Shown: piece after piece, positions 53,016 to 62,601 of the stretch | How positions within the stretch are numbered: the first letter of the stretch is position 1 | Layout of the letters: every line of letters begins with the position of its first letter | Assembly (NCBI RefSeq): GCF_025133575.1 | Contig: NZ_CP104011.1 | Span: 5,650,965-5,714,964 of the forward strand | DNA: 64,000 nucleotides | Direction of reading: 5' to 3' | DNA from: Pseudomonas sp. GCEP-101 | GTDB lineage: Bacteria; Pseudomonadota; Gammaproteobacteria; Pseudomonadales; Pseudomonadaceae | The notes under the pieces: model-generated | What the model was told of the DNA's origin: nothing | Databases searched by the model: none | What the model saw: only the letters and a program-made list of their open reading frames with translations | Position numbers and translations under genes: made by a program

Positions 53016-53584
53016 GGCAGCAGCTCCTTCAGCGCATCGGCGTAACGGCCGTCGAGGAGGATGAAGACCATCCGCGCCATCTGCTCGGTGCGGTTGCTCC
53101 AGGCGTGGTTGGTGCCGCGCTGGACCACGATGTCGCCGCGCTTCAAGTGCACCTCGCCGTCGTCCAGCACCAGCCAGACCTCGCCTTCGGTGACGATGCC
53201 GTAGTCCAGGGTCTGGGTGCGGTGCATCAGCTTGTGCTTCGAATCGGCCTTGCCGGTGCCGGCATGGGATTGGCCGATTTCGGCGAAGACCGCCGCGGCG
53301 TCTTCATCGCTGACCTGGTTCTGCACGCTGTCCGGCGGGATGTCCACCACGCGGATGACGCTGCCCAGGGGGCCGGGGCTGAGCTGCAGCGGCTGCGCGG
53401 TGGGGTCGGCGCCGTTGTCCAGCGGCGCCGGGCTGCCGAGGCTGTTCCAGACCTCGTAGAACAGCGTGCCGGGCACAGCCTTGAGCGGGAAGTTGTTCGG
53501 CGTCGGGCCGCAGCTGGCGACCACCGCGTGGCCCTGGGCATCGTGGCCGGTGACCACACGTTTGAAGGGGGGAAGCTGTTGCAT
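53012..53584 (-). CDS. Cupin-domain protein
   Basis: 190 aa; ATG 53584 follows GAAAGGAGA. One cupin barrel: HRTQTLDYGIVTEGEVWLVLDDGEVHLKRGDIVVQRGTNHAWSNRTEQMARMVFILLDG (about 128-185), a standard motif 1/motif 2 pair with His ligands, preceded by an extended N-terminal half (FYEVWNSLG). Resembles cupins annotated with aromatic-degradation clusters. Enzymatic role unknown. Confidence 0.85.
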   Translation of the reverse strand: MQQLPPFKRVVTGHDAQGHAVVASCGPTPNNFPLKAVPGTLFYEVWNSLGSPAPLDNGADPTAQPLQLSPGPLGSVIRVVDIPPDSVQNQVSDEDAAAVFAEIGQSHAGTGKADSKHKLMHRTQTLDYGIVTEGEVWLVLDDGEVHLKRGDIVVQRGTNHAWSNRTEQMARMVFILLDGRYADALKELLP

Positions 53585-53595
53585 GGTGTCTCCTT

Positions 53596-54369
53596 TCAAT
53601 TGCCGTCGCCGATGGTCGTGCCACCGTCGACGATGAGGTTCTGTCCGCTGATGAACGCGCCGCCGGGGGCTGCCAGCAGCAGGGCCAGGGCTGCCACTTC
53701 CTCGGGTCGGCCGACCCGGCGCAGCGGCGTGAGGGCGAGGCGGCGCTGCATCACCTCGGGGTTGTCGGTCAGCGGGCGGGCGAAGTCGGTGTGGATCACG
53801 CCGGGGCTGATGGCGTTGACGCGGATGTTCGCCGGCCCCCACTCCACCGCCAGGTTGCGCGCCAGTTGCGCCAGGCCCGCCTTGGACAGCCCGTACAGGC
53901 CCAGGCCCTTGTTGCCGCGCACCCCGGCGATGCTGGCCATCAGCACGACGCTGCCGCCGCCGTGTTCGGCCATGGACGGCAGCAGCGCCGTGGTCAGCCA
54001 CAGCGCACTGCGCAGGTTGACGGTGAAGGTCAGCTCCCAGTCGGCCTCGCTGGCCGTGCCCAGGGGCCCCATGTGCGGCGCCACCCCGGCGTTGCAGACC
54101 AGCGCATCGACGCGGCCCAGATGCGCCAGGGCTTGCCGAGCCATGGCCTGCACCGCCTGGCCATCACGCAGGTCCGCAGGCACGGCGACGGCATCGATAC
54201 CCTCCTGCGCCAGCGCCTGCACGGTTCGCGCACAGTCCTCGGCGCTCTCGCTGCTGATCGCCAGGCGCGCGCCGGCGCGGCCGTATGCGCGGGCGATGGC
54301 CAGGCCGATGCCGCGGGTGGCGCCGGTGATCAGCGCGGTCTTGCCGGCCAGGGAAAACAGTTCGTTCAT
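53596..54369 (-). CDS. Short-chain dehydrogenase/reductase
   Basis: 257 aa. TGATRGIG (15-22), CNAGVAPH, SIAGVRGNKGLGLYGLSKAGLAQLARNLAVEWGPANIRVNAISPGVIHTDFARPLTDNPEVM, and FISGQNLIVDGGTTIG define a classical SDR (Tyr and Lys in YGLSK). Start overlaps the MFS gene by 4 bp. Likely oxidises an alcohol intermediate of the pathway. Confidence 0.93.
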   Translation of the reverse strand: MNELFSLAGKTALITGATRGIGLAIARAYGRAGARLAISSESAEDCARTVQALAQEGIDAVAVPADLRDGQAVQAMARQALAHLGRVDALVCNAGVAPHMGPLGTASEADWELTFTVNLRSALWLTTALLPSMAEHGGGSVVLMASIAGVRGNKGLGLYGLSKAGLAQLARNLAVEWGPANIRVNAISPGVIHTDFARPLTDNPEVMQRRLALTPLRRVGRPEEVAALALLLAAPGGAFISGQNLIVDGGTTIGDGN

Positions 54370-55556
54370 AGCGCCCCCGCCACCGATGCCGCGCGGCGAC
54401 CGCGCAGCAGCACCAGGCACAGCGGCGCCAGCACCAGCTGGACCACCGCCACCCGCAACAGGGCATGGGGCAGTTGCTCGGCGACCCCGCCGGTGAGCGC
54501 CAGCACCAGCAACGGGCTGACGAACTCGCCGGCGAAGATCACCGCGGTGAAGCCGCCGGTGGCGCGCCCACGCTGCTCGAAACCGACCTGCTGCATCACC
54601 TGGGTGATCAGCGTCGGCAACAGCAGGCCGACGCCGACCCCGTTCAGCAGCACGGCGAGGACCACCGGCGCATGGCTGAGTGAGAGCGCCATCAGCGCGC
54701 CGCCCAGCCCCGCCGTGGCAAAGCCCAGCGCCAGCAGGCGGCGCGCCGGCAGGCTGGCGAGCAGGCGGAAGGTCAGCGCGCCGGCGAGCACGCCCAACTG
54801 GTTGGCGCCCATGGTCAGGCCGATCTGCTGCGGGCCATCGACGTGCAGCAATTGCAGCAGGTAGCCCGCCTGCACCGGCACGATGAACAGGCTGACGCCG
54901 GCCAGCACGGTGAGCAGGTACAACGGCGCCAGCGCGGCCCACGGGAATGCCCCAGCGCCCGGCGCCGCCTGCTCGACGCGGCGCACCTGCGGCTCCCACA
55001 GCAGCGCAGCCATCAGCGGCAGGCACAGCACGCCCACGGCGTAGAGCGTGAACGGCGTGCGCCAGCCGCTCTCCCCCAGCGCGCCGCCCACTCCCATGAA
55101 CAAGGCCGCGGACAAGGAGGTGGCGACCATCTGCAGGGCGAACAGGCGCTCGCGGCGCTGGCCGTCGAAGTAGTCGCCCATCAGCGTGGTGCAGCAGGTC
55201 ATGATCCCCGCCTCGGCCAGCCCGATGCCGGCGCGGCTGGCGACGATCAGCCCGAGGGAGTCCAGCCACAGCGGCAGCACCCCGCACAGGCTGTAGAGCA
55301 GCATGCTGGCCAGCAGCAGGGAGCGCCGGCCGACTCGGTCCGCCAGCACGCCGGCCAGCGGCGCGAGGAAGGCGATCACCAGCGCCGGCAGGGTCAGCGC
55401 CACCGGCACCAGCACGGCGGCGCCGGGGGTGTCGGCAAAATGTGCCTGCATGCGCGGCAACACCGGCGCGATGAGCACCGCGCCGAGCACCGGCAGGCAG
55501 CTGCCGAACAGCAGCAACAGGGCTTGTGCGCTGGAGGCTTGGCGTTCAGTGGTCAT
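54366..55556 (-). CDS. MFS transporter
   Basis: 396 aa, 12 transmembrane segments. GVLADRVGRRSLLLASMLLYSLCG (the MFS loop 2-3 motif GxxxDRxGRR) and a matching second-half region (GFEQRGRATGGFTAVIFAGEF) are clear. Substrate uptake or efflux for the catabolic operon. A short frame, 55546-55644, overlaps its start. Confidence 0.9.
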   Translation of the reverse strand: MTTERQASSAQALLLLFGSCLPVLGAVLIAPVLPRMQAHFADTPGAAVLVPVALTLPALVIAFLAPLAGVLADRVGRRSLLLASMLLYSLCGVLPLWLDSLGLIVASRAGIGLAEAGIMTCCTTLMGDYFDGQRRERLFALQMVATSLSAALFMGVGGALGESGWRTPFTLYAVGVLCLPLMAALLWEPQVRRVEQAAPGAGAFPWAALAPLYLLTVLAGVSLFIVPVQAGYLLQLLHVDGPQQIGLTMGANQLGVLAGALTFRLLASLPARRLLALGFATAGLGGALMALSLSHAPVVLAVLLNGVGVGLLLPTLITQVMQQVGFEQRGRATGGFTAVIFAGEFVSPLLVLALTGGVAEQLPHALLRVAVVQLVLAPLCLVLLRGRRAASVAGAL

Positions 55557-55644
55557 TGCGCACCTCCACCAGCAGGCAATGGGTGGCGCCGTACTGGATC
55601 AGGCCGGCGCGCAGTTCGCGCCACAGGGTCTTCAGGCAGGGCAT
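55546..55644 (-). CDS. Possible 32-aa leader peptide
   Basis: ATG 55644 follows GAGGA and encodes MPCLKTLWRELRAGLIQYGA..., stopping 11 bp inside the MFS gene. The ribosome site of the MFS gene lies within it, so translation of this ORF could couple MFS expression to the gene upstream. Coding status not certain. Confidence 0.3.
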   Translation of the reverse strand: MPCLKTLWRELRAGLIQYGATHCLLVEVRNDH

Positions 55645-55675
55645 GGAGTCGTCCTCTTGTTGTCGTTGTGCGGAC

Positions 55676-58162
55676 TCAGCGAGCCTGGCCGCAGGCCAGG
55701 GGCGTGGCGGCGTGCTGCTGGCAGCAGTCGCGGTCGTGGTGGACTTCCTGCAGGTGGTGCGCCGCCACCGTCGGTTGCGCCTCCACGCGGGCCTGGCGCT
55801 GTGGCAATAGGAAATACGCCAGAGCCGGCAGCAGGATCAGCGCGCCGACCATGTTCCAGACGAACATGAAGGCCAGCAGCACGCCCATGTCGGCCTGGAA
55901 CTTGATGGGCGAGAAGATCCAGGTGCCGACGCCGATGGCGAGGGTCACGCCGGTAAGCATCACCACCTTGCCGGTGAACAGCAGCGCGCGGTAATACGCG
56001 TCGGACAGGCTGGCGCCCTGGCGCAGCTGCGCCAGCACGATGCTCATGACGTACAGCGCGTAGTCCACGCCGATGCCCACGCCCAGGGCGATCACCGGCA
56101 GGGTCGCGACCTTCACGCCGATGCCCAGCGCCACCATCAGCGCCTCGCAGAGGATCGAGGTCAGCACCAGCGGCAGCACCGCGCAGAGCACCGCGCGCCA
56201 GGAGCGGAAGGTCACCAGGCAGAGCAGGATCACCGCGCCGTAGACCCACCAGAGCATGTCGCGGTTGGCCTGCTTGACCACCTGGTTGGTGGCCGCCTCG
56301 ATGCCCGCGCTGCCGGCGGCGAGGAGGAAGGTCGCCTGTTCGCTGTCGTTGTCGCGGGCGAAGGCCTGCACGCTGTCCACGACCTGCGCGAGGGTGTCGG
56401 CCTTGTGGTCGGTGAGATAGGCGTAGAGCGTCAGCAGGCTGCAATCGTCGTTGTACAGGCCACGGGGCGCGTTGGCGGTGACCATGTTCAGGGTCGCCTG
56501 GTTGTTCACCAGCTCGTACCACTTCGGGCCGCCTTCGGAGAGGCCCACCAGCACGCGGCGGTTGAGCAGCGCCAGCGAGTTAGTCGAGTCCACGCCCGGC
56601 AGGCCGCGCAGTTGCCAGTCCAGGTCATCCACGCGCTTGAGGGTGTCGTAGGCCGAGCAGGCGCCGGGCGGGGTCTGCACCATCACCGCGAAGACGTCGC
56701 TGCTGGCGCCGTAGTGGGCGGTGACGAAGGCGTTGTCGCGGTTGTAGCGCGAATCCGAGCGCAGCTCGGGAGCGCCGGCATCGAGGTCGCCGACCTTCAG
56801 GTGCAGGCTCACCGCGTAGCCGCCAGCGGCCATCAGCGCGGCCACGGCAATGCAGGCGGCGGCCCAGCGGCGCCGGGTGAACAGGTCGAGGAAGCGCCAC
56901 AGCGCATGCTTGTCCGCCCCGCTCGCCTCGGCCTCTTCGGCGCGCAGGCTGCGGCGCGCCGCGCGGGCGCTGACGCCCAGGTAGGAGAGCAGCACCGGCA
57001 GCAGGATCAGGTTGGTGAAAATCAGTACCGCGACGCCCAGGCTGGCAATCACCGCCAGGTCCTGGATCACCTGGATACGGATGATCATCAGCACGGCGAA
57101 ACCCACGGCGTCGCACAGCAGCGCGGTGAGCCCGGCGAGGAACAGCCGGCGGAAGGTGAAGCGCGCCGCCACCAGGCGATGCATGCCGCGGCCGATGTCC
57201 TGCATGATACCGTTCATCTTCTGCGCGCCGTGGCTCATGCCGATGGCGAACACCAGGAACGGCACCAGCACCGAGTACGGGTCCAGCTCGTAGCCCAGCA
57301 GCGGCAGCAGGCCGAGCTGCCAGATCACCGCCACCAGCGAGCAGATCACCACCAGCGCGGTGCTGCGCACGCAGCGGGTGTACCAGTAGAGCACCACGGC
57401 TGTGATGGCGATGGCGGCGGCGAAGAACAGCAGGATCTGCTTCAGCCCGTCGATCAGGTCGCCCACCACCTTGGCGAAGCCGGTGATGTGGATCTCCACG
57501 CCCTGCCCCTGGAAGCGCGCGCGCAGGTTTTCCAGCTCCCGGGCGAAGGCGCTGTAGTCCAGCGCCTGGCCATCCGGGGTCTTCTCCAGCAGCGGCACGT
57601 AGACGATGCTCGAGCGCTGGTCGAAAGCCACCAACTGGCCAATCTCGTTGGAGCGCTCGACGTTGCGCTTGAGTTCTTCAAGTTTCGCGGCGCTGCCATC
57701 GTAGCCGTCGGGGATCACCGGGCCGCCTTCCAGGCCGTCCTCGGTCACGCCGGTCCAGCGGGTCGAGGGCGTCCACAGCGACTTCATCGCCGCACGGTCG
57801 ACGCCGGGCAGCAGGTACACCGCGTCGTTGAGCTGCTGCAGGCTGTGCAGGTAGTCCTTGTCGTAAAGGCTGCCGCGCGGGTTGGCCACCGCGATGCGCA
57901 CGGCGTTGCCCAGCCCGGCCAGCTCCTGGCGGTGCTCCAGATAATGGTGGATGAAGGGGTGCTCGCGCGGGATCGTCTTCTCGAAGCTGGCGTTGAGCGT
58001 CAGGCGGGTGGCCTGCCAGCCCAGCAGCAAGGTCGCCGCCAGGCACAGCAGCAGGACCAGCGCACGGTGGTTGAACAGCGCGCGTTCCAGCAGCGAGCCG
58101 GAGGTGCTGTCGAAGTCGTCGAGGCGGCCGCTGGACGGCGCAGGGGAAGTGGTGGCGTGCAT
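55676..58162 (-). CDS. RND-superfamily (MMPL-type) transporter
   Basis: 828 aa. Two-fold RND architecture: helix 1 at about residues 33-50 (ALVLLLCLAATLLLGWQA), large periplasmic loop, then SILLFF/YWYTRC helices with PFLVFAIGMSHGAQKMNGIMQDIG; second half begins AACIAVAALMAAGGYAVSLHLKVGDLDAGAPELRSDSRYNRDNAF and includes LPVIALGVGIGVDYALYVMSIVLAQL, the MMPL-like GxxxDY. Close in size to MMPL proteins that export lipids or hydrophobic compounds. With YCF48-like, DUF1329 and DUF1302 proteins it forms a module found with hydrocarbon and polyester-type pathways. Moves a hydrophobic substrate or product across the envelope, by inference. Confidence 0.9.
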   Translation of the reverse strand: MHATTSPAPSSGRLDDFDSTSGSLLERALFNHRALVLLLCLAATLLLGWQATRLTLNASFEKTIPREHPFIHHYLEHRQELAGLGNAVRIAVANPRGSLYDKDYLHSLQQLNDAVYLLPGVDRAAMKSLWTPSTRWTGVTEDGLEGGPVIPDGYDGSAAKLEELKRNVERSNEIGQLVAFDQRSSIVYVPLLEKTPDGQALDYSAFARELENLRARFQGQGVEIHITGFAKVVGDLIDGLKQILLFFAAAIAITAVVLYWYTRCVRSTALVVICSLVAVIWQLGLLPLLGYELDPYSVLVPFLVFAIGMSHGAQKMNGIMQDIGRGMHRLVAARFTFRRLFLAGLTALLCDAVGFAVLMIIRIQVIQDLAVIASLGVAVLIFTNLILLPVLLSYLGVSARAARRSLRAEEAEASGADKHALWRFLDLFTRRRWAAACIAVAALMAAGGYAVSLHLKVGDLDAGAPELRSDSRYNRDNAFVTAHYGASSDVFAVMVQTPPGACSAYDTLKRVDDLDWQLRGLPGVDSTNSLALLNRRVLVGLSEGGPKWYELVNNQATLNMVTANAPRGLYNDDCSLLTLYAYLTDHKADTLAQVVDSVQAFARDNDSEQATFLLAAGSAGIEAATNQVVKQANRDMLWWVYGAVILLCLVTFRSWRAVLCAVLPLVLTSILCEALMVALGIGVKVATLPVIALGVGIGVDYALYVMSIVLAQLRQGASLSDAYYRALLFTGKVVMLTGVTLAIGVGTWIFSPIKFQADMGVLLAFMFVWNMVGALILLPALAYFLLPQRQARVEAQPTVAAHHLQEVHHDRDCCQQHAATPLACGQAR

Positions 58163-58165
58163 GGC

Positions 58166-59227
58166 TCAGTCCGCGCGAGAAGGTTGGGAGGAAGGCGCCA
58201 GGCGGCGCGCACCGGCCATGCCGACGGCGACCAGGGCGCCATCGGCGGTAACGGTGGCGGCGGTCAGCGGCAGGCCGTCGGAGACCGGCAGCGGCTGCGC
58301 GGCGAAGTGCGACAGGTCGCTGCGCAGCAGCATCCCGGCCTGGTTGGCGAGCAGCAGGTGGTCGCCGGCCACGCGGATGCCGTTGACCGAAGCGGGAATC
58401 GGGTTGACCAGCGGCTGGAAGCTTTCGCCGGCATCGTCGGAGGCGTACAGGGTGCCGCGCAGGCCGCCCAGCAGCAGGCGCCCGCCGGGCAGCACGGCGG
58501 CGGCGAAGTAGCTGCCGTCGTAGGGACTCTGCAGGGCATCGAAGTGGGCGCCGTCATCGCGGGAGCGCAGCAGCAGGCCCTGCTCGCCGGCGACATACAG
58601 GTCGCTGCCGTGACGGGCCAGGGCATACAGGTGCAGGCCGCGCCGATTCGGCAGGCGCTCCATCGCGGATTGCCAGCTGCGCCCGCCGTCTGCCGTGCTC
58701 AGCGCCAGGCCGTAGGCGCCGACCACCAGGCCGTGGCGAGCATCGGCGAAGCTCAGGGCCAGCAGCGGCTTGTCGGCGCCATCAGCGACCAGGCGCTGTG
58801 CAGCGGCGATACGCGCGGTGTCGCCGGAGGCCCCGGCGGCCTGCTGTTCCAGGTCCGCGGCGCGCCGGCCGTCGAGTTGCAAGGCCCAATGCTCGCCGCC
58901 GTCCTCGCTGTGCAGCACCACGCCGGCGTGGCCGATGGCCCAGCCCTGTTGCGCATCGATGAACTGCACGGCGGTCAGGCCGACACTCACCGGCACCGCC
59001 GTGGCCTGTCGCCAGGTGGCGCCGTTGTCGTCGGAGAGCAGCACCACGCCACGCTCGCCCACCGCCACCAGGCGCTCGCCGGCGCGGGCCACATCCTGCA
59101 ACACCGCGCGCAGGGCCTGCGGGCCGTGCACGGCGGGCTGCGCCAGGGTATCCGGGCCGTTACCGGCAAGGGCCGCCGGCACGGCGCAGCAGGCTGCCAA
59201 CAGGCAGGCGGAGAGAGTCTTCTTCAT
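58166..59227 (-). CDS. YCF48/BNR-repeat periplasmic protein
   Basis: 353 aa. Signal peptide MKKTLSACLLAACCAVPAALAG. Beta-propeller repeats (VAVGERGVVLLSDDNGATWRQ, AIGHAGVVLHSEDGGEHWALQLDG, VVGAYGLALSTADGGRSWQ, GEQGLLLRSRDDGAHF, LRGTLYASDDAGESF) with the YCF48/BNR signature SxDxGxxW. Members neighbouring RND transporters are thought to act as periplasmic partners. Stop is 3 bp from the RND gene start. Confidence 0.88.
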   Translation of the reverse strand: MKKTLSACLLAACCAVPAALAGNGPDTLAQPAVHGPQALRAVLQDVARAGERLVAVGERGVVLLSDDNGATWRQATAVPVSVGLTAVQFIDAQQGWAIGHAGVVLHSEDGGEHWALQLDGRRAADLEQQAAGASGDTARIAAAQRLVADGADKPLLALSFADARHGLVVGAYGLALSTADGGRSWQSAMERLPNRRGLHLYALARHGSDLYVAGEQGLLLRSRDDGAHFDALQSPYDGSYFAAAVLPGGRLLLGGLRGTLYASDDAGESFQPLVNPIPASVNGIRVAGDHLLLANQAGMLLRSDLSHFAAQPLPVSDGLPLTAATVTADGALVAVGMAGARRLAPSSQPSRAD

Positions 59228-59283
59228 CGCACGCAACCTTCTTTTTCTTGTCATCGCTACAACGGTTTCGCTACGGAGCTTCC

Positions 59284-59541
59284 CTGTAGGAGCGGGCCGT
59301 GCCCGCGAATCGCGAGCATGGCTCGCTCCTACAACAGCCATGCGCCTGAGCCGGGCCGGGGGGCCATGGCGCCGCGGCGGGTTCGCGAGCAAGCTCGCTC
59401 CTACAGCCTGCGTTTCGTCCTGTAGGAGCGGGCCACGCCCGCGAATCGCGAGCATGGCTCGCTCCTACAACAGCCATGCGCCGGAGCGGGCCGGGGACCG
59501 TGGCGCCGCGGCGGGTTCGCGAGCATGGCTCGCTCCTACAG
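59284..59541. repeat. Two tandem copies of a ~122-bp REP pair inside the catabolic operon
   Basis: Copy 1 (59284-59406) and copy 2 (59420-59541) each hold GTAGGAGCGGGCC..GCCCGCGAA, an inverted half TCGCGAGCATGGCTCGCTCCTAC, ACAGCCATGCGCC, and a second inverted TTCGCGAGCA..GCTCGCTCCTAC. They fill the 321-bp gap between the YCF48-like and DUF1329 genes; no gene is present. Such BIME-like structures often reduce downstream expression or bind gyrase or IHF. Confidence 0.85.
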
Positions 59542-59548
59542 GTGCCCC

Positions 59549-60916
59549 TCAGCGCACGCCCTCGCCCGCCATGGCGTCGGCGGTGAACACCGAGTCCTTG
59601 TAGGGCGGCACGATGCGGTACTGCTCGCTCTTGCCGGCGAACAGGTCGCCGGCGAACCAGGCCCCGGAGAGCAGGTCGTAGAAGCCGTTGGTGAGGGTCA
59701 CCACGCCGGGCAGGTCGGGCAGTACCACCGGCGACGTCCAGACCACCTTGGCCAGCTGGTTGCGGGCGTCGTAGCGCTCGCCGAGCACGGCGGCCCAGGT
59801 GTCCTCGTCGAGGTAGTAGGTGCTCCTGGGCATGACATGGCGCTGGCCGTTCTTCAGGGTCGCTTCCACCACCCAGACGCGGTGCAGCTCCCAGCGGATG
59901 GCGTCGGACTTCAGGTGGTGCGCATCGAGCAGCGCCTCGCCGTTTTCGGCGGTGAAGACCTTGTTGACGTTGTAGGGGATGTACATCTCCTTCTTGCCCA
60001 CCAGCTTCCAGTCGAAGCGGTCGACGCGGCCGTTGAACACGTACAGCTCGTCGAAGCTCATGACTCCGGCGGTGGCCGGCGTCGGGGTGTCGCAGCAGGC
60101 ATTGGGCAGGCGACGCACGCGGCGCTGACCGGGCAGGTAGGTCCACACCGCGGCCTTCTCGGCGTTGAGGTTTTCCAGGCCGGTGATGGCTTCGCCGGCG
60201 CGCAGCGGCGGGCCGTCGTTGGTCATGCGGATCGACCAGAACACGCCCTTGTCGCCGGTGCCGCCCGGCAGGTACCAGGGCATCTGCAGGTCGGCGCGGG
60301 AGTCGTTGGTCAGCACGTGCTTGCCGTCCGCGGTGGTCAGGTACTGGTTGAAGCTGGCGTGCCAGGAAGCGCCGCGCCAGCGCAGCAGGTGGTTCCACAT
60401 GGCTTCCACGCCATTGGCCGGAATCGGGAACGGAATGCCCCCGGCGGCGCCCTCGGGCATCGGCCCGGCGGGGCCGTCCACCAGCTTGCCGCTGGTGGCG
60501 TTGGCGAAGGTGGCGTCGTACACCGACTGCGGCGCGGCGGCGCTGCGGTGGGTCGGGTAGACCTGCAGGCGGTAGCTGTCGGGGTACTTCTTCAGCATCG
60601 CCTGGATGCCGGGTGCCAGCTTGTCGGCGTACTGCGCCATGTTCTGCGCGGTGATGGTCAACTGCGGCTTCTCGCTGGCGAAGGGGTCGCCGCGCTTGCC
60701 GCCGTCCTGGTAGGCCGGGTCGACCTGGGTGTAGCCGCCGGTCCAGGCCGGGATGCTGCCGTCGGCGTTGCCGGCGCGCTCGCCGCCCAGCGGGGTCAGC
60801 GTGGTCTTGAGCTTGCCCGCCTCCTCCGCGGACACCGCGCCGAAGGCGCCATGGGCAAACAGCAGGGAGGCACTCAGGGCGGTGAGCAGGGAAACGACTT
60901 TCTTGTTGTGTTTCAT
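59549..60916 (-). CDS. DUF1329-family outer-membrane/periplasmic protein
   Basis: 455 aa. Signal peptide MKHNKKVVSLLTALSASLLFAHGAFGAV. LKTTLTPLGGERAGNADGSIPAWTGGY, RWRGASWHASFNQYLTTADGKHVL, VWTYLPGQRRVRRLPNACCDTPTPATAGVMSFDELYVFNGRVDRFDWKLVGKKEMYIPYN and VMPRSTYYLDEDTWAAVLGERYDARNQL fit DUF1329, a LolA/LolB-like beta fold. Expected to handle a hydrophobic compound with its DUF1302 partner. 14 bp from that gene. Confidence 0.9.
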   Translation of the reverse strand: MKHNKKVVSLLTALSASLLFAHGAFGAVSAEEAGKLKTTLTPLGGERAGNADGSIPAWTGGYTQVDPAYQDGGKRGDPFASEKPQLTITAQNMAQYADKLAPGIQAMLKKYPDSYRLQVYPTHRSAAAPQSVYDATFANATSGKLVDGPAGPMPEGAAGGIPFPIPANGVEAMWNHLLRWRGASWHASFNQYLTTADGKHVLTNDSRADLQMPWYLPGGTGDKGVFWSIRMTNDGPPLRAGEAITGLENLNAEKAAVWTYLPGQRRVRRLPNACCDTPTPATAGVMSFDELYVFNGRVDRFDWKLVGKKEMYIPYNVNKVFTAENGEALLDAHHLKSDAIRWELHRVWVVEATLKNGQRHVMPRSTYYLDEDTWAAVLGERYDARNQLAKVVWTSPVVLPDLPGVVTLTNGFYDLLSGAWFAGDLFAGKSEQYRIVPPYKDSVFTADAMAGEGVR

Positions 60917-60930
60917 CGGGCAGTCCTCGG

Positions 60931-62601
60931 TCAGAAGGTGCGGCTGACGGTGAAGGCGATGAAGTCGCGGTCTTTCAGCGACTGTTCGTAGGTGTAGTGG
61001 TTGTCGGCGTCGAGGAAGGTGTTCTCCGGGCCGTAGTAATGCGTGTAGGTCAGGCCCAGGTTCCAGGTGTTGAGGTAGTTGCCCTTCAGGCCGATGTTCA
61101 GGTCGCCGCCGTGGTCGGTGCCAAAGCCGGTGCCCAGCGCTTCCGACGCGCCGTTGGTGTAGCTCGCGCCGATGGGCACCGAGAGGTCGAGGCCGGGGTA
61201 GATCTGCCGGTACATCGGTTCGAACACCAGGCGCAGGCTGGTGGCGTCGCGGTCGGCGTTGGGGTCCACGGCATCGGCGTTCTGGCTCACGCTCATCACG
61301 CGGTTCCAGGCGATCTCGCCGAGGAAGCTGGATTCGGCGGCGACGAGGTTCGGCTCCAGGCTCGCCAGCCAGGAGAAGTTGGCGTGCAGCGTGCGGCCGG
61401 TGGCGTAGACCGGGTCATCGTCGTTGTCGATCGCCTCGCCCGGCGCCAGCGCGTGCTGGCTGGTGGAGGCCAGCGGCTGGTTCCAGCGGGTGGACAGCTC
61501 GCCCGCCACGTTGAAGTTGCCCAGCGTGGTGGAGAAGCTCGCCCCCAGCGCCTCGATGCCCTCGGGATAGACCCAGTAGTACTCGCCGGCCTTGCCGGTG
61601 ACCGGGTTGAGGTTGGCGAAGTCCGGGCGCACGTTGAGTTGCGGGCTCTTGTCGTGGAAGCGGATGGCGTAGACGCCCCAGTCCACCGTCTCGGTGCGCC
61701 AGCGCAGTTGCACGCCGCCCTGCCCCGAGTCCTTGGCCTCCTTGTCGTTGCCGCGGTAGAAGGCCAGCGGCTGGCCACCAGGCATCACCGGCGCGCCGAC
61801 GAACATGCGCTCGCCGCCGTCGCCGAAGAAGTCGTCATTGGAGAAGTAGCTGCCGGCAGCCGGCAGGCGGTTGGCTTCCCACTCGAACTGGTAGTAGGCG
61901 CCCAGGGAGACGTCCGGGGTCAGCTGCAGCTGGCTGGAGACCTGCTGCACCGGGCGGATCAGTTCCTTGAACTGGGTGTTGGGCACCGACAGGCCCTTGA
62001 CCACGTCGACCGGCGCCATGCCGCCGGCGATGCCGTTCATGCCGTAGAACAGGCTCTCGCCCCACTGCATGGCGTAGCGGCCCAGGCGCCCGGACACCGG
62101 CATCTCGCCGATCTCGGTCTTGCCGAAGACGAAGGCATCCAGCAACTCGCCCTTGCGCCCGTGCAGGGTGCGGGTGTCGTCGGTGAACTCGTCGTAGTCC
62201 ACCGAGTAGCTGTTGGCGCGGCTGGGGTCGTTGTTGTCGGTGCCACGGTTGTAGACGTCGTCGTACCAGGCCGCGCCGCTGACCCGCGCACCGACGTTGC
62301 CGTAGGTGATGTCCAGCTCGGAGAGCAGGTCCAGGCGGTTGGAGATCAGGCCCTTGTCGAAGTTGCGGTCGCCATCGTCCAGGTTCAGCGCGGTCGAGCC
62401 TTCGGTGAGCTTGCTGCTGGGGTCCTGGGTGCGCCAGGCGGCGCTGTACTTCAGGGTGTTGTCCCAGCGCGCCCGCAGGTCGGGGTTGCCGGTGTCGAAT
62501 TCGAAGGCCTGGGCGTGGCTGGCGGCCAGGGCGAACAGCGCCAGGGTGAGGGGCTTGAGCGGCGGCAGCGGCCGCGCGGTTGCACGCGTGCGAGTCAACA
62601 T
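60931..62601 (-). CDS. DUF1302-family outer-membrane channel-like protein
   Basis: 556 aa. ATG 62601 follows AGAGGAAA; an upstream frame extension is non-coding in character. Signal peptide (ALFALAASHAQA). Beta-barrel-like strands throughout, with NTLKYSAAWR, VDYDEFTDDTRTLHGRKGELLDAFVFGK, GRLGRYAMQWGESLFYGMNGIAGGMAPVDVVKGLSVPN and C-terminal aromatic Phe (FIAFTVSRTF). Members are porin-like uptake channels for hydrophobic substrates, found with DUF1329 in pathways for hydrocarbons, steroids and aromatics. Confidence 0.92.
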   Translation of the reverse strand: MLTRTRATARPLPPLKPLTLALFALAASHAQAFEFDTGNPDLRARWDNTLKYSAAWRTQDPSSKLTEGSTALNLDDGDRNFDKGLISNRLDLLSELDITYGNVGARVSGAAWYDDVYNRGTDNNDPSRANSYSVDYDEFTDDTRTLHGRKGELLDAFVFGKTEIGEMPVSGRLGRYAMQWGESLFYGMNGIAGGMAPVDVVKGLSVPNTQFKELIRPVQQVSSQLQLTPDVSLGAYYQFEWEANRLPAAGSYFSNDDFFGDGGERMFVGAPVMPGGQPLAFYRGNDKEAKDSGQGGVQLRWRTETVDWGVYAIRFHDKSPQLNVRPDFANLNPVTGKAGEYYWVYPEGIEALGASFSTTLGNFNVAGELSTRWNQPLASTSQHALAPGEAIDNDDDPVYATGRTLHANFSWLASLEPNLVAAESSFLGEIAWNRVMSVSQNADAVDPNADRDATSLRLVFEPMYRQIYPGLDLSVPIGASYTNGASEALGTGFGTDHGGDLNIGLKGNYLNTWNLGLTYTHYYGPENTFLDADNHYTYEQSLKDRDFIAFTVSRTF

